A stretch of 64,000 bases of DNA from Paenibacillus sp. MZ04-78.2 (GTDB taxonomy: Bacteria; Bacillota; Bacilli; Paenibacillales; NBRC-103111). Below are positions 7,801 to 15,226 of the stretch, piece after piece. Numbering within the stretch: the first letter of the stretch is position 1; the number at the start of each line of letters is the position of its first letter. The position numbers and the translations under genes were made by a program. The notes beneath the pieces are model-generated. The model was not told the DNA's origin. It saw only the letters and a list, made by a program, of their open reading frames with translations, and did no database searches. Where the stretch lies: positions 62,001 through 126,000 of the forward strand of contig NZ_JANAVJ010000009.1 of the NCBI RefSeq assembly GCF_024213375.1. Reading direction: 5' to 3'.

Positions 7801-10531
7801 TCACCGCCTGCGCCTGCAGCTGCGTTTCGCCTACGGCTTCCTCCGCCAGATGCTCCTCGCCTACAGTGCCCGGCTTCAGATGAAGCGACATCACCGAACG
7901 CAGCGCCAACTTTCCCGACGTCACCGCCTGCGCCTGCAGCTGCGTTTCCCCCACGGCTTCCGCCGCCAGTTGCTCCGCGCCTACTGCGCCCGGCGCCAGA
8001 TGCAGCGACGTCACGGACTCCTCCGCCAAGTGGCTGCCGTCCACCGCGCTTTCCGCCAGATGGCGGCCGCGGACCGCCCCGTCCGCAAGGTGCTGCGCCG
8101 TCACCTCACCTTCCGCCAGCTTCTCCGACGTCACCGCGCCCGCCGTCAAGTGGTTGCCGCTCACCGCACCTTCCGCCAAATGCGGACCACGGACCGCGCC
8201 CTCCGTCAGGTGCTGCGTCATGACTGCGCCTTCCGCCAGCTTCGCCGACGTTACTGACCTCGCCTGCAGCTGCGCTTCGCCCACGGCCTCCGCCGTCAGA
8301 TGCTCCGCTCCGACCGCGTTCGGCGTCAAATGCGCAGCCGTTACGGCCCCCTCCGCCAAGCGGCTGCCGTCCACCGCGCTTTCCGCCAAATGCAGCCCGT
8401 GCACTGCTCCCTCCGCAAGGTGCAGCGCCGTCACTGCGCCTTCCGCCAGCTTCGCCGTCGTCACAGTCTGCGATTGCAGCTGTGCAGCGCCCACCGATCC
8501 GTGCCCCAGATGCTCCGCGCCAACCGCGCCTGGCGTTAGATGCGCCGCCGTCACGGACCCTTCTGCCAGACGGCTGCCGTCCACCGCGCCTTCCGCCAGA
8601 TGCGGACCTCGTACCGCTCCCTCCGTCAGGTGCGGCGCCATTACCGCGCCGGGCATCAGATGCTTCGCCGTCACCACGCCCGCTGCCAAGCGGCTGCCGT
8701 CCACCGCTCCCTCCACCAAATGCGAGCCTCGCACCGCTCCCTCCGTAAGATGCAGCGCCGTCACCGCGTTTTCCGCCAGCTTCTCCGCCGTTACCGCGCC
8801 GTCTTCCAGCTTATCGCGGGTGACGGCGCCGGTAACAAGCTGGTGCGTCTTCACGGACGCTTTGCCGAGATGCGCATTTTGAATCGCACCGAAGGCCACA
8901 TGCTCCGCCTGCACCGATTCCTTGCCCAGCTTCTCCGATGTTACGCTTGCGGAAGCCAGCTTCGCCGTCGTCACAGCCAGATTGGTCAGCTTGTCGGTCG
9001 ATACCGACTCACCGGACAGCTTGGAGGTGGTGACACTGTGTTTCGCCAGATGCGTAGTTTGTACCGCACCCTCCTGCAAGTGATGGGTCAGCACCGCAGC
9101 ACCGGCCAGCTTCTCGGATGTGACGGCCCGGTCCTGCAGCTTCTCCGCCGTGATTGAGCGGTCTTGCAGATGGTCCGGACCGACGGCCAAAGCTGCAATG
9201 TGCGCGGCTTGCACGGCCTTGTCGGTCAAATGCAGCGAATTGACGGCGTCTTCTGCCAAATGCTCGCCGAATACCGATTTTTTCGCCAGCTTTCGCGAGG
9301 TAACGGTTTGCTCGCCCAATTTCTCGGAGGTGACGGACGAATCCGACAACTGCGGCGTGCCGACGCTGTAAAGCGCCAGTTTATCCGTTGTCACCGCATG
9401 GACGGACAAGTGACGGCCTTCCACCGCCCCGTGCTGCAGATGTCGGCTTTCAATCGCCCTTTCCTGCACATGCGGCCCCTGCACCGCTTCCTTGGACAAT
9501 TTGGCGGAAGTCACGGCTCCGTCCTTCAGATGAACGTTCTGCACTGCATCTTCCGTCAGGTGACTTGCGTCGATCTGCTTCGACGAAATATTGACTCCCC
9601 GGATCAACCCCGCCGTCAAATGATCGTGCAGCACCGAATTCAATTTCAAATGCTCGGAAGCCACACTCCAAGGCGCCAGCTTATCCTCCGTGACCGACTG
9701 ATGGGCCAGCTTCTCGGCACTAATTTCTCCATCAACCAGCTTGGCGGCTGTAATTGAAAAATCGCGCAGCTTTTCCGTCGTAACCGCGCCTTCCAGCAGT
9801 TTTGACGAATTGATCGCTCCGTTGGCCAAATGAATCGTGTTAATCGAGCCGCTTCTGATTTTGTCCGACGTGATCGACTGCTGTTGAATCAGCTCCCCGG
9901 TAATCGCTTCGTCGGCAAAATGCTTCGTATAAATCGATTTTTCGGCAATTTTCATCCCATCGATCGTCTTATCCGCCAGCTTCTCCGAAGTAATGCTGTT
10001 GTCCTGAAGCTTCTCCCCGCTGATTGCACGGTCTTGAATTTTTTCCGTGGTGATGGAGGCCGAAGCAAGGTGATCCGATGTCACCGACTGATAAGCAAGC
10101 TTTTGCATCGTGACGCTCCGGTCTGCCAGTTTGGTGCTGTCGACCGCATAGTCGGTCAGATTGTCCCGACCGACGCTATTTCGCTTGATCCGGGTACCGT
10201 CGACGGCGTAACGCGCGATTTTCTCCGTCGTTACCGACTCATCGGCCAAATCGTCCGTGTACACGGCGGACCCTGGTGCCAACCGCGGTCTGGTTTCCCC
10301 TTCGACTGCCCGGGGAGCGTCCGTAACCGCATGCGATTCGGCAACCTTTTGATTTTTTCTTTCCTCAACGACAAAGTGACCGATGTCGCCGATTTCATCT
10401 TCAATGTCAGCTCGCTGCCTCACGTTTCGCGGCTTGTCATCAAGCCACTTGAGCTCATCGATATACGAGTCCATGCGCTTGCTGCGCACCGGTCTGCGTG
10501 GGCCGTTAATCCGGCGGTTTTCTCGTTTCAT
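4823..10531 (-). CDS. Giant decapeptide-repeat protein with WIAIG-type C-terminal domain
   Basis: 1,902 residues. Residues 1-87 are charged (MKRENRRINGPRRPVRSKRM...) with no signal peptide. Residues about 88-1685 are roughly 160 near-continuous ten-residue units of pattern [AS]-V-x-x-x-x-L-x-x-[GEQ], such as AVTSEKLAEG and AVGEAQLQAQ. An acidic linker follows (about 1690-1790). The last ~85 residues look like a beta-sandwich and end VVNWIAIGAANE, matching what are called WIAG-tail proteins in Paenibacillus. ATG 10531 is chosen over an in-frame ATG at 10651 because GGGAGGA sits 6 bases upstream. The repeats probably form an elongated solenoid or fibre. Lack of a signal peptide and the neighbouring glycosyltransferase suggest a spore-surface or intracellularly assembled fibre, by inference. 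Confidence 0.8.
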   Translation of the reverse strand: MKRENRRINGPRRPVRSKRMDSYIDELKWLDDKPRNVRQRADIEDEIGDIGHFVVEERKNQKVAESHAVTDAPRAVEGETRPRLAPGSAVYTDDLADESVTTEKIARYAVDGTRIKRNSVGRDNLTDYAVDSTKLADRSVTMQKLAYQSVTSDHLASASITTEKIQDRAISGEKLQDNSITSEKLADKTIDGMKIAEKSIYTKHFADEAITGELIQQQSITSDKIRSGSINTIHLANGAINSSKLLEGAVTTEKLRDFSITAAKLVDGEISAEKLAHQSVTEDKLAPWSVASEHLKLNSVLHDHLTAGLIRGVNISSKQIDASHLTEDAVQNVHLKDGAVTSAKLSKEAVQGPHVQERAIESRHLQHGAVEGRHLSVHAVTTDKLALYSVGTPQLSDSSVTSEKLGEQTVTSRKLAKKSVFGEHLAEDAVNSLHLTDKAVQAAHIAALAVGPDHLQDRSITAEKLQDRAVTSEKLAGAAVLTHHLQEGAVQTTHLAKHSVTTSKLSGESVSTDKLTNLAVTTAKLASASVTSEKLGKESVQAEHVAFGAIQNAHLGKASVKTHQLVTGAVTRDKLEDGAVTAEKLAENAVTALHLTEGAVRGSHLVEGAVDGSRLAAGVVTAKHLMPGAVMAPHLTEGAVRGPHLAEGAVDGSRLAEGSVTAAHLTPGAVGAEHLGHGSVGAAQLQSQTVTTAKLAEGAVTALHLAEGAVHGLHLAESAVDGSRLAEGAVTAAHLTPNAVGAEHLTAEAVGEAQLQARSVTSAKLAEGAVMTQHLTEGAVRGPHLAEGAVSGNHLTAGAVTSEKLAEGEVTAQHLADGAVRGRHLAESAVDGSHLAEESVTSLHLAPGAVGAEQLAAEAVGETQLQAQAVTSGKLALRSVMSLHLKPGTVGEEHLAEEAVGETQLQAQAVTSEKLAEGAVTAQHLAEGAVDGSRLAEESVTALHLAPGAVGAEQLAAEAVGETQLQAEAVTSGKLAEGAVKTRHLAEGAVDGSRLAEGSVTTAHLTSGAVGAEQLAAEAVGEAQLQAQAVTSEKLAEGTVTVRHLAEGAVDASRLAAEAVTTVHLAPSAVGEEQLAAVAVTSEKLAEGAVTTLHLAEESVRGRHLTAGAVTALHLEEKAVRGRHLGEGAVTTQHLAEGAVDGSRLAEGAVTPLHLAEESVRSRHLAGGSILALHLAERAVRGQHLSEGAVGTEQLAAEAVGEAQLQAEAVTSKKLAEGAVLALHLAEGAVHGQHLAEGAVGTEQLAAEAVGEAQLRAKVVTSEKLAEGAVLALHLAEGAVQGRHLAEGAVGAEQLTAEAVGEAQLQAEAVTSEKLAAGAVLALHLAEGAVQGRHLAEGAVGAEQLTAEAVGEAQLRAQAVTSEKLAEGAVTALHLAEGVVQIRHLAEGAVGAEQLAAEAVGEAQLRAQAVTAEKLAEGAVGTEQLAAEAVGEAQLQAEAVTSEKLAAGAVTELHLAEGAVQGRHLAEGAVGAEQLAAEAVGEAQLRAQAVTAEKLAAGAVGTEQLATEAVGEAQLRAQAVTSEKLAEGAVMALHLAEGAVHAQHLAEGAVGAEQLAAKAVGGAQLQAQAVTSEKLAEGAVTALHLAEESVRSRHLTGGSVMALHLAEGAVRGQHLAEGSVGAEQLAARAVGEAKLQAQAVTSEKLALRSVTSDHLCVESVDGLHIKQKTISGYHLLPGTISFIHLEPSLQALLNRRPAEEAWEDVAHMVSDPDRFDPSGETEDICIQSETETPEADEAAIVLDLEEVVVPELESESAEIRVSALRLPLDEVSARHSEADVPEASQLQPGSIGSEHLAAGAVTPEHLSFQPVQTVGVRTTVQQFGMSPFLLSLEDELTEVVLIFDRPFADNSYVLVASTNQTNTYAVIQQKEPDGAILEVVRSKDSSELQGVVNWIAIGAANE
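5477..10270 (-). repeat. Coding tandem array of ~160 30-bp units with higher-order periods
   Basis: DNA encoding the decapeptides. From about 5.6 to 7.2 kb the units are grouped in larger blocks of about 50 residues (150 bp) with nearly identical order: TSEKLAEG, LALHLAEG, QGRHLAEG, GAEQLAAE, GEAQLQAQ. Toward the 5' end of the gene (9-10.3 kb) units are more divergent and contain more Lys/Asp/Ser. This suggests recent expansion in the 3' half by unequal recombination. Confidence 0.85.
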
Positions 10532-10746
10532 ATCAGATCCTCCCATATGGTGTAATGCCTGGTCGGCCATACTGGCAATCAACGCTAGTGGATACTTGTA
10601 ACATATGCATGCACCCAGAAGGAAGTCATTCGCCCGGCGAAAAATGGGCATGCGCTCAAGAAAGCCGAGGCGTTTTTTGCTCGTTTAAGCATTGAAGCCA
10701 TGAACCGCCGATCTGCGAAGAACGCAAAAAAAACAGGCGGCATCGT

Positions 10747-11898
10747 TCACCACCCGTTGTAAAGCGTAAGCCACCGCTCCGCCATCCGCTCCCATGTAAA
10801 TAGCCGCTGTACCCGCTCTACGCTTTGTTCCCCCATACAGCGGGCTTCGTCCTCGTTTTGCAGCAGGGAGATTACCGCCGGCGCAAGGCCGCTCTCCAAT
10901 GCGTCCGGTTCCACGGTTATTCCCGTAACGCCCTCCTCGACAATTTCCGGCATTCCTCCGGCACGGGTGGCGACGACCGGGACGCCCGCTGCCATCGCTT
11001 CCACATTGACAAGACCGAACGCCTCGCGGCGGGCGGACGGAACGACGAGGACATCGGCCAAACGAAACCAGTCGTCCACTTCGCCGTGCGGAACATACGG
11101 AACGAAGCGCACATGCTTACTCAGCGGCACGCTCGCCCTCCGAAGCCGTCTCACATAGGGGGTAAGCCTCTTCGAGCCGTAAAAGGCCCCGCCCACCACG
11201 AGCAGCATCGCTTCCGGCACTCTACCTACAATCTCGGGCATCGCCGCCAGCAAACGATGCACGCCTTTAATCGGAATAAGACGGCCGACATACAGAATGA
11301 TTTTGCGGTCCTGCAGACCGAGCCTGTGCAGCAGCGCCTCCCGCTTGGCCGCCCCTTCGGGAGACCACCGGGAAATAAAACGGTCCGGATCGACCCCGAG
11401 ATGATTCACGATAATTTTGGCTTTGACACGCGGGTCCCTGCGCACCATTTCGTCCTTCAGGTAATGGCTGTTCACCACGATCCGGTCCGCCGCGGCGAAA
11501 CAACGCCGCAGTTCGGGCCGCCGGATATGGGGCCTGGAGACGAACGTAACGGAATGCAGCGACAGCCATACCTCCGCGTCCGGGTGCCTTCGCTTGAGAA
11601 ACCGGGCGAAGCGCGGGCGGTTCTCCACCTGAATGACCTTCGGCCGCAGCTTTTTCAGCTTGCGGCTGACGCCCTCCACATAGCGGCGGGGCGAAGCGGC
11701 GCGCACGCGCTTGTAGAGGACGCCTTCGCGAATTTCGGTCCGTCGGAGCTTCCGGCCCCGCCGCCCGATCACCGCCAGCCGGACGTGCTTCTGCAGGCGG
11801 CGGACGACTTGTTCCACGACCAGTTCAACGGAGCTGCTGTTGCCTGAAGGAATGACGAATGAACCCGGCGTCACGAAGACGACATCTCGCTCTTTCAT
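10747..11898 (-). CDS. GT4-family glycosyltransferase (CotSA-like)
   Basis: 383 residues. GT-B fold: the N-terminal acceptor domain holds the PSGNSSSVELVV loop. The C-terminal donor domain begins at about residue 195 with ILYVGRLIPIKGVHRLL and has the GT4 signature ExFGLVNVEAMAAGVPVVAT (EAFGLVNVEA), which binds the nucleotide sugar. An upstream in-frame extension to 12273 is antisense to the adjacent glycosylase gene and looks non-coding; ATG 11898 follows a G-rich stretch. It lies 215 bp upstream of the repeat protein on the same strand. Spore-coat glycosyltransferases of Bacillales are in this family, so it may modify the repeat protein; the target is inferred. Confidence 0.8.
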   Translation of the reverse strand: MKERDVVFVTPGSFVIPSGNSSSVELVVEQVVRRLQKHVRLAVIGRRGRKLRRTEIREGVLYKRVRAASPRRYVEGVSRKLKKLRPKVIQVENRPRFARFLKRRHPDAEVWLSLHSVTFVSRPHIRRPELRRCFAAADRIVVNSHYLKDEMVRRDPRVKAKIIVNHLGVDPDRFISRWSPEGAAKREALLHRLGLQDRKIILYVGRLIPIKGVHRLLAAMPEIVGRVPEAMLLVVGGAFYGSKRLTPYVRRLRRASVPLSKHVRFVPYVPHGEVDDWFRLADVLVVPSARREAFGLVNVEAMAAGVPVVATRAGGMPEIVEEGVTGITVEPDALESGLAPAVISLLQNEDEARCMGEQSVERVQRLFTWERMAERWLTLYNGW

Positions 11899-12044
11899 GG
11901 AGCAGCCCCCCCGCGATCTTTTTAGCAGTATATTCTTGGCGCTGTGGATGTGGATAGGCTGGAGTTGTCCGGGCCGTAGTTTGGGCCGTTTGAATTTTGC
12001 CGCGCAGGGCCTCATCATAAAGAACGAACTAGCGAATATCCAGA

Positions 12045-12623
12045 TTAATCCGCCCCGGCTCCGGAAAGCTCCGCAAACCGGAAGCAATCGACCGTATGGT
12101 CCATCACCATGCCGGTCGCCTGCATAAACGCATAGCAGATCGTCGAGCCGACAAAGGTGAAGCCGCGCTTCTTCAGCGCCTTGCTCATCGCATCCGATTC
12201 CGGCGTGCTGGCCGGGACGTCCTTCAGGCTCTGCCAGCGGTTGCGGATCGTATCGCCGCCGACGAACTGCCAAATGTAGCGGTCGAAGCTGCCGAACGCC
12301 TCCTGCACCGCGAGAAAAGCCTTCGCATTCGTCACGGCGGCGCGCATTTTGAGCCGGTTGCGGATCAGGCCCGGATCACCGAGCAGCTCGTCCAATTTGG
12401 CATCGTCGTAAGCGGCTACCGCCTTGGGATCGAAGCCGTCGAACGCCTCCCGGTACCGGTCTCTTTTTTTGAGCACCGTATACCAGCTCAGTCCCGCCTG
12501 CGCCCCTTCCAGGATCAGCATCTCAAACAGCTTCCGGTCGTCATGAACGGGAACTCCCCATTCCTTATCGTGATAGTCGATATATAAAGGGTCTTCGTTA
12601 CACCAGCCACAGCGGCATGTCAT
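12045..12623 (-). CDS. tag: DNA-3-methyladenine glycosylase I
   Basis: 192 residues, full length. It excises 3-methyladenine from alkylated DNA in base-excision repair. Family marks are CGWCN near the start, YHDKEWGVP, FEMLILEGAQAGLSW and a C-terminal MDHTVDCF. The zinc-binding Cys/His set (N-terminal Cys, His in YHDKEW, C-terminal His and Cys) appears intact. GAGGGGAAG lies upstream of ATG 12623. It is followed by the glycosyltransferase after 146 bp and is probably functionally separate from it. Confidence 0.93.
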   Translation of the reverse strand: MTCRCGWCNEDPLYIDYHDKEWGVPVHDDRKLFEMLILEGAQAGLSWYTVLKKRDRYREAFDGFDPKAVAAYDDAKLDELLGDPGLIRNRLKMRAAVTNAKAFLAVQEAFGSFDRYIWQFVGGDTIRNRWQSLKDVPASTPESDAMSKALKKRGFTFVGSTICYAFMQATGMVMDHTVDCFRFAELSGAGAD

Positions 12624-12807
12624 AGGACACTTCCCCTCTCCTTTTTTCCCTAACTATACCACATTGTTGCGACACCGTTTGTCACCGTTCTAGACTTGGC
12701 GTAGCTGAACGAGGACTAGCCCGCTGCCCTCTCCTTGCTCCCCCGTTTCACTGCCGGAGGCGCCGGAATACACTATACGACCGATTCCAATGTTAGGAGC
12801 ATGTCGA

Positions 12808-13629
12808 ATGACCATAGCTTCCAACCGGGCCATCCTGCTGGCCGCTATCGTGTATCAGGCCATCCGGCAGTACAACAATAACGGATCGTTCGAGCTGCCC
12901 CCCGGGTATAAGCTGGCCGCCGTCTTGGGCAAAAAGAAGTTTCCTTACCTCGGATTCATTCTTGAGTCCAAGCAATCGATCGTCATCGCACTCCGCGGCA
13001 CGGCGGCTGTATCCGAATTGAAGAAAGATTTGCAGTTCGATCAAATTCCGTTCCCTTTTGTCCGCAACGCCGGACTGACGCATCGCGGTATTACGGAGCT
13101 GTACGCATCTGTGCTCCGCAAGCCGATTATGCGCTTTTTGAACAAAGCTTCCCCTCAAAAAAGACTGTATTTGGCCGGCCACAGTATCGGCGGCTCGCTA
13201 GTTACGCTGTGCGCGCTCGACCTCGTCTTTCACACTCCCTTCAAGCAGCCCGTCGTCTACACGTTCGGAGCCCCGAAGGTCGGTAATCCTGATTTTGTCC
13301 GTCGGTTTAACCGCCGAATTCACCACAGCACCCACGTTGCCAACCGGTACGATCTCGTGCCGCTGCTGCCCCTCTCCTTCGGCAAAACCGTATACCGGCA
13401 TGTCCGGTACCGCTACGTGATCCGCTTCCAAAACAAAGGTCTGCTGGGAAGCCATTCGATCAAAAGCTACTACAACGAGCTGATGCGCCGAAGCGCAGGC
13501 CGCAACGTCTCCGACAAGCAGAGACCAACTAGCGGCCCGAATCCAAGGAAAAAGCGAAGCCTTTGCTTAGCTCGTTCACCACTTTCTCAACAAACTCAAA
13601 GCCCTAACCGGTTTTGCTTTTTTCCTTGA
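12808..13629 (+). CDS. Class 3 lipase / alpha-beta hydrolase
   Basis: 273 residues. The nucleophile elbow GHSIGG (LAGHSIGGSLVTL), the acid in NRYDLVP and a C-terminal His in GSHSIKSYY form a lipase-3 triad; VIALRGT is the usual strand before the oxyanion region. No signal peptide is evident, so it is probably intracellular or cell-associated. AGGAG at 12795 with 8-base spacing favours ATG 12808 over the in-frame ATG 12790. The last ~45 residues are basic and low-complexity and lie beyond the catalytic domain. Confidence 0.85.
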   Translation: MTIASNRAILLAAIVYQAIRQYNNNGSFELPPGYKLAAVLGKKKFPYLGFILESKQSIVIALRGTAAVSELKKDLQFDQIPFPFVRNAGLTHRGITELYASVLRKPIMRFLNKASPQKRLYLAGHSIGGSLVTLCALDLVFHTPFKQPVVYTFGAPKVGNPDFVRRFNRRIHHSTHVANRYDLVPLLPLSFGKTVYRHVRYRYVIRFQNKGLLGSHSIKSYYNELMRRSAGRNVSDKQRPTSGPNPRKKRSLCLARSPLSQQTQSPNRFCFFP

Positions 13630-13664
13630 CAATCATCTTAAAAGGTATTATCTTAAATTTAAGA
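13626..13664 (+). promoter_or_regulatory. Promoter and palindromic operator of the MhqR-type gene
   Basis: TTGACA at 13626-13631, with candidate -10 elements at 13646-13653, is overlapped by the perfect 14-bp palindrome TCTTAAATTTAAGA at 13651-13664. The site resembles the ATCTnnAnTnTnnAGAT-type MhqR operators of Bacillus. A related palindrome precedes the pirin gene. Confidence 0.6.
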
Positions 13665-13792
13665 CAAAACAGTCGCTATCAACCATTCACTCCGAACTTC
13701 TAAAACAATCTAACTCAGGTATGTATTGCCGCTCAGGAATGAGGAATACTGATTGCAGACTCATCGCGCGGCAGCGAAAGGAGTTGCGAACG

Positions 13793-14242
13793 TTGAACGC
13801 AGAGAACAACCGGGACGAATCGCTGCATTTGTTCATTGTGCTTTCCCGGGCGAACGAATGGATCACGGCCCACGCCCACCGCGACATCCGGCGGTACGGC
13901 TTGAATCCGACCGAATATGCGGTGCTGGAGCTGCTGTATCATAAGGGTTCCCAGCCTTTGCAGCAGATCGGCGGCAAAATTTTGATGACCAGCGGCAACA
14001 TCACCTATGTCGTAGACAAGCTGGAACAAAAGGGGCTTGTCGTCCGAAAGCCGTGCCCGGAAGACCGCCGGGTCAGTTTCGCGCAAATTACGGAGAAAGG
14101 CCGTGCATTTCTGGACGAAGCGTTCCCGCAGCATCGCAAAGCGATCGAAGCCGCAGTCGCAGGCATATCTGCCGAGGAGAAGCACCAAGCGATCGGCCTG
14201 CTTAAGAAGCTCGGGATCGCGGCGCAGGAAAGCTTCAAATAG
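13793..14242 (+). CDS. mhqR: MarR-family repressor, MhqR-like (quinone-responsive)
   Basis: 149 residues. Winged-helix MarR protein: LHLFIVLSRANEWI helix, RRYGLNPTEYAVLELLYHKG, PLQQIGGKILMTSGNITYVVDKLEQKGL (recognition helix) and CPEDRRVSFAQIT (wing). This closely follows Bacillus MhqR, which represses quinone/catechol detoxification genes. No ATG fits; GAAAGGAG lies 9 bases before TTG 13793, which is taken as the start. A palindrome in its own promoter and one before the downstream pirin gene suggest it controls both. MhqR identity is by remembered similarity. Confidence 0.75.
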   Translation: MNAENNRDESLHLFIVLSRANEWITAHAHRDIRRYGLNPTEYAVLELLYHKGSQPLQQIGGKILMTSGNITYVVDKLEQKGLVVRKPCPEDRRVSFAQITEKGRAFLDEAFPQHRKAIEAAVAGISAEEKHQAIGLLKKLGIAAQESFK

Positions 14243-14272
14243 TGGGTCGCCCCCGGCGAACCCGCAGCGCAT

Positions 14273-14288
14273 ATCTTAATATTGAGAT
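14273..14288 (+). promoter_or_regulatory. Second MhqR-type operator before the pirin gene
   Basis: ATCTTAATATTGAGAT is an imperfect palindrome with ATCT/AGAT ends, 42 bp before the pirin start and about 30 bp after the regulator stop. It shares the ATCTTAA half-site with the regulator's own operator. Confidence 0.5.
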
Positions 14289-14329
14289 TTCCCCTAGCCC
14301 AAACTAAGCTTATTCAGGAGGTTATATTG

Positions 14330-15106
14330 ATGCAAATCATGATCTATCCCCCCACGATGCAAGGAAGCGGAGCCTTCGACGGAGGCCGGATTACGGAGCA
14401 GAAGCCGATCGGATTTCCCGGCGAACGGTCGGTGGTCAAGCGGGTCGGGCCGCTGTTTTATTGGGCGTGGGCTTTCGCCGCAGAGGAAGGCTATATCGGG
14501 TCTCACCCCCATCAAGCGTTCGAGATCATCACGTATGTTCTTACCGGCAAAGCGGAGCATGGCGACTCGCTCGGCACGCGAAGCGTTGTCGGACCTGGCG
14601 GCGCGCAGGTCATGCAGACCGGGTCGGGCGTGTCTCACGAAGAGCGGTTTATCGGCCCGGATATGGAAGGCTTCCAGATCTGGTTCGAGCCGGAGCTGAA
14701 TGAAGCGCTGAAACGGAAGCCGACTTATCGCCAGTTCGACCATGAAGCGTTTCCGGAGGAAGCCGGAGAAGGGTTCGTACGCAAAACAGTCATCGGCGAC
14801 GGCTCGCCGGTCGAGCTTGTCGCGGACGCCAAAGTATGGGACCTGACGCTGGAGCCCGGCGCCGTCTACCGGCATGTCATTCCGGCAGACCATACGTTAA
14901 CGGCGCTCGCCGTCCGCGGGCATGGAGCCTGGACGAATGCTTCGGCCGGAGACGCGGTCACGCCGTTTCGGCACAAAGATTTCATGCTGCTCGGGGCGGC
15001 CGCCGACACGAACGTGTCGCTTCAAGCTGCGGACGGCGAAACGCTGCGGATCATGCTGATCGAGGTTCCTACCACCGTCGATTACCCGCTTTACCCCAAA
15101 CGATAA
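14330..15106 (+). CDS. Pirin-family cupin protein (possible quercetin dioxygenase)
   Basis: 258 residues, two cupin domains. The N-terminal cupin has the metal ligands in GSHPHQAFEIITYVLTG and in the GSGVSHEE motif of pirins. The C-terminal cupin lacks an obvious metal set, as usual. Bacterial pirins include quercetin 2,3-dioxygenases and redox-responsive proteins. AGGAGG lies 11 bases before ATG 14330. It follows the MhqR-like gene, with an operator between, fitting a quinone/flavonoid stress unit. Confidence 0.85.
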   Translation: MQIMIYPPTMQGSGAFDGGRITEQKPIGFPGERSVVKRVGPLFYWAWAFAAEEGYIGSHPHQAFEIITYVLTGKAEHGDSLGTRSVVGPGGAQVMQTGSGVSHEERFIGPDMEGFQIWFEPELNEALKRKPTYRQFDHEAFPEEAGEGFVRKTVIGDGSPVELVADAKVWDLTLEPGAVYRHVIPADHTLTALAVRGHGAWTNASAGDAVTPFRHKDFMLLGAAADTNVSLQAADGETLRIMLIEVPTTVDYPLYPKR

Positions 15107-15116
15107 CGTAAGCTAA

Positions 15117-15146
15117 GCCTCGCGGATAACCGCGGGGCTTTTTGAG
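15117..15146 (+). terminator. Terminator after pirin gene
   Basis: CCTCGCGG and CCGCGGGG arms with a four-base loop, then CTTTTT. Confidence 0.8.
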
Positions 15147-15150
15147 CGCA

Positions 15151-15194
15151 AAAAAAAAGGGCCTCCGCCGGCCCATGGCCGTGTCGGAGGCAAA
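15151..15194 (-). terminator. Terminator after ba3 oxidase operon
   Basis: On the minus strand GCCTCCGACACGGCC pairs with GGCCGGCGGAGGC around ATG, followed by a run of T. It lies about 35 bases past the subunit I stop. Confidence 0.8.
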
Positions 15195-15226
15195 AGAGAG
15201 AAAATGGAGGAATAGAGTATCGAATA

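Noticed and set aside
5540-8257. Several long plus-strand ORFs opposite the giant repeat gene (up to 322 codons)
   Set aside because: They are Arg/His/Pro/Ser-rich antisense shadows created by the 30-bp periodicity, which keeps other frames open; no ribosome sites or plausible domains.
5477-10270. CRISPR-like appearance of the 30-bp repeats
   Set aside because: Units are contiguous, codon-structured and in one long reading frame, with no spacers and no cas genes.
11899-12273. N-terminal extension of the GT4 glycosyltransferase frame
   Set aside because: It overlaps tag on the same strand in another frame, and the GT4 fold begins at 11898.
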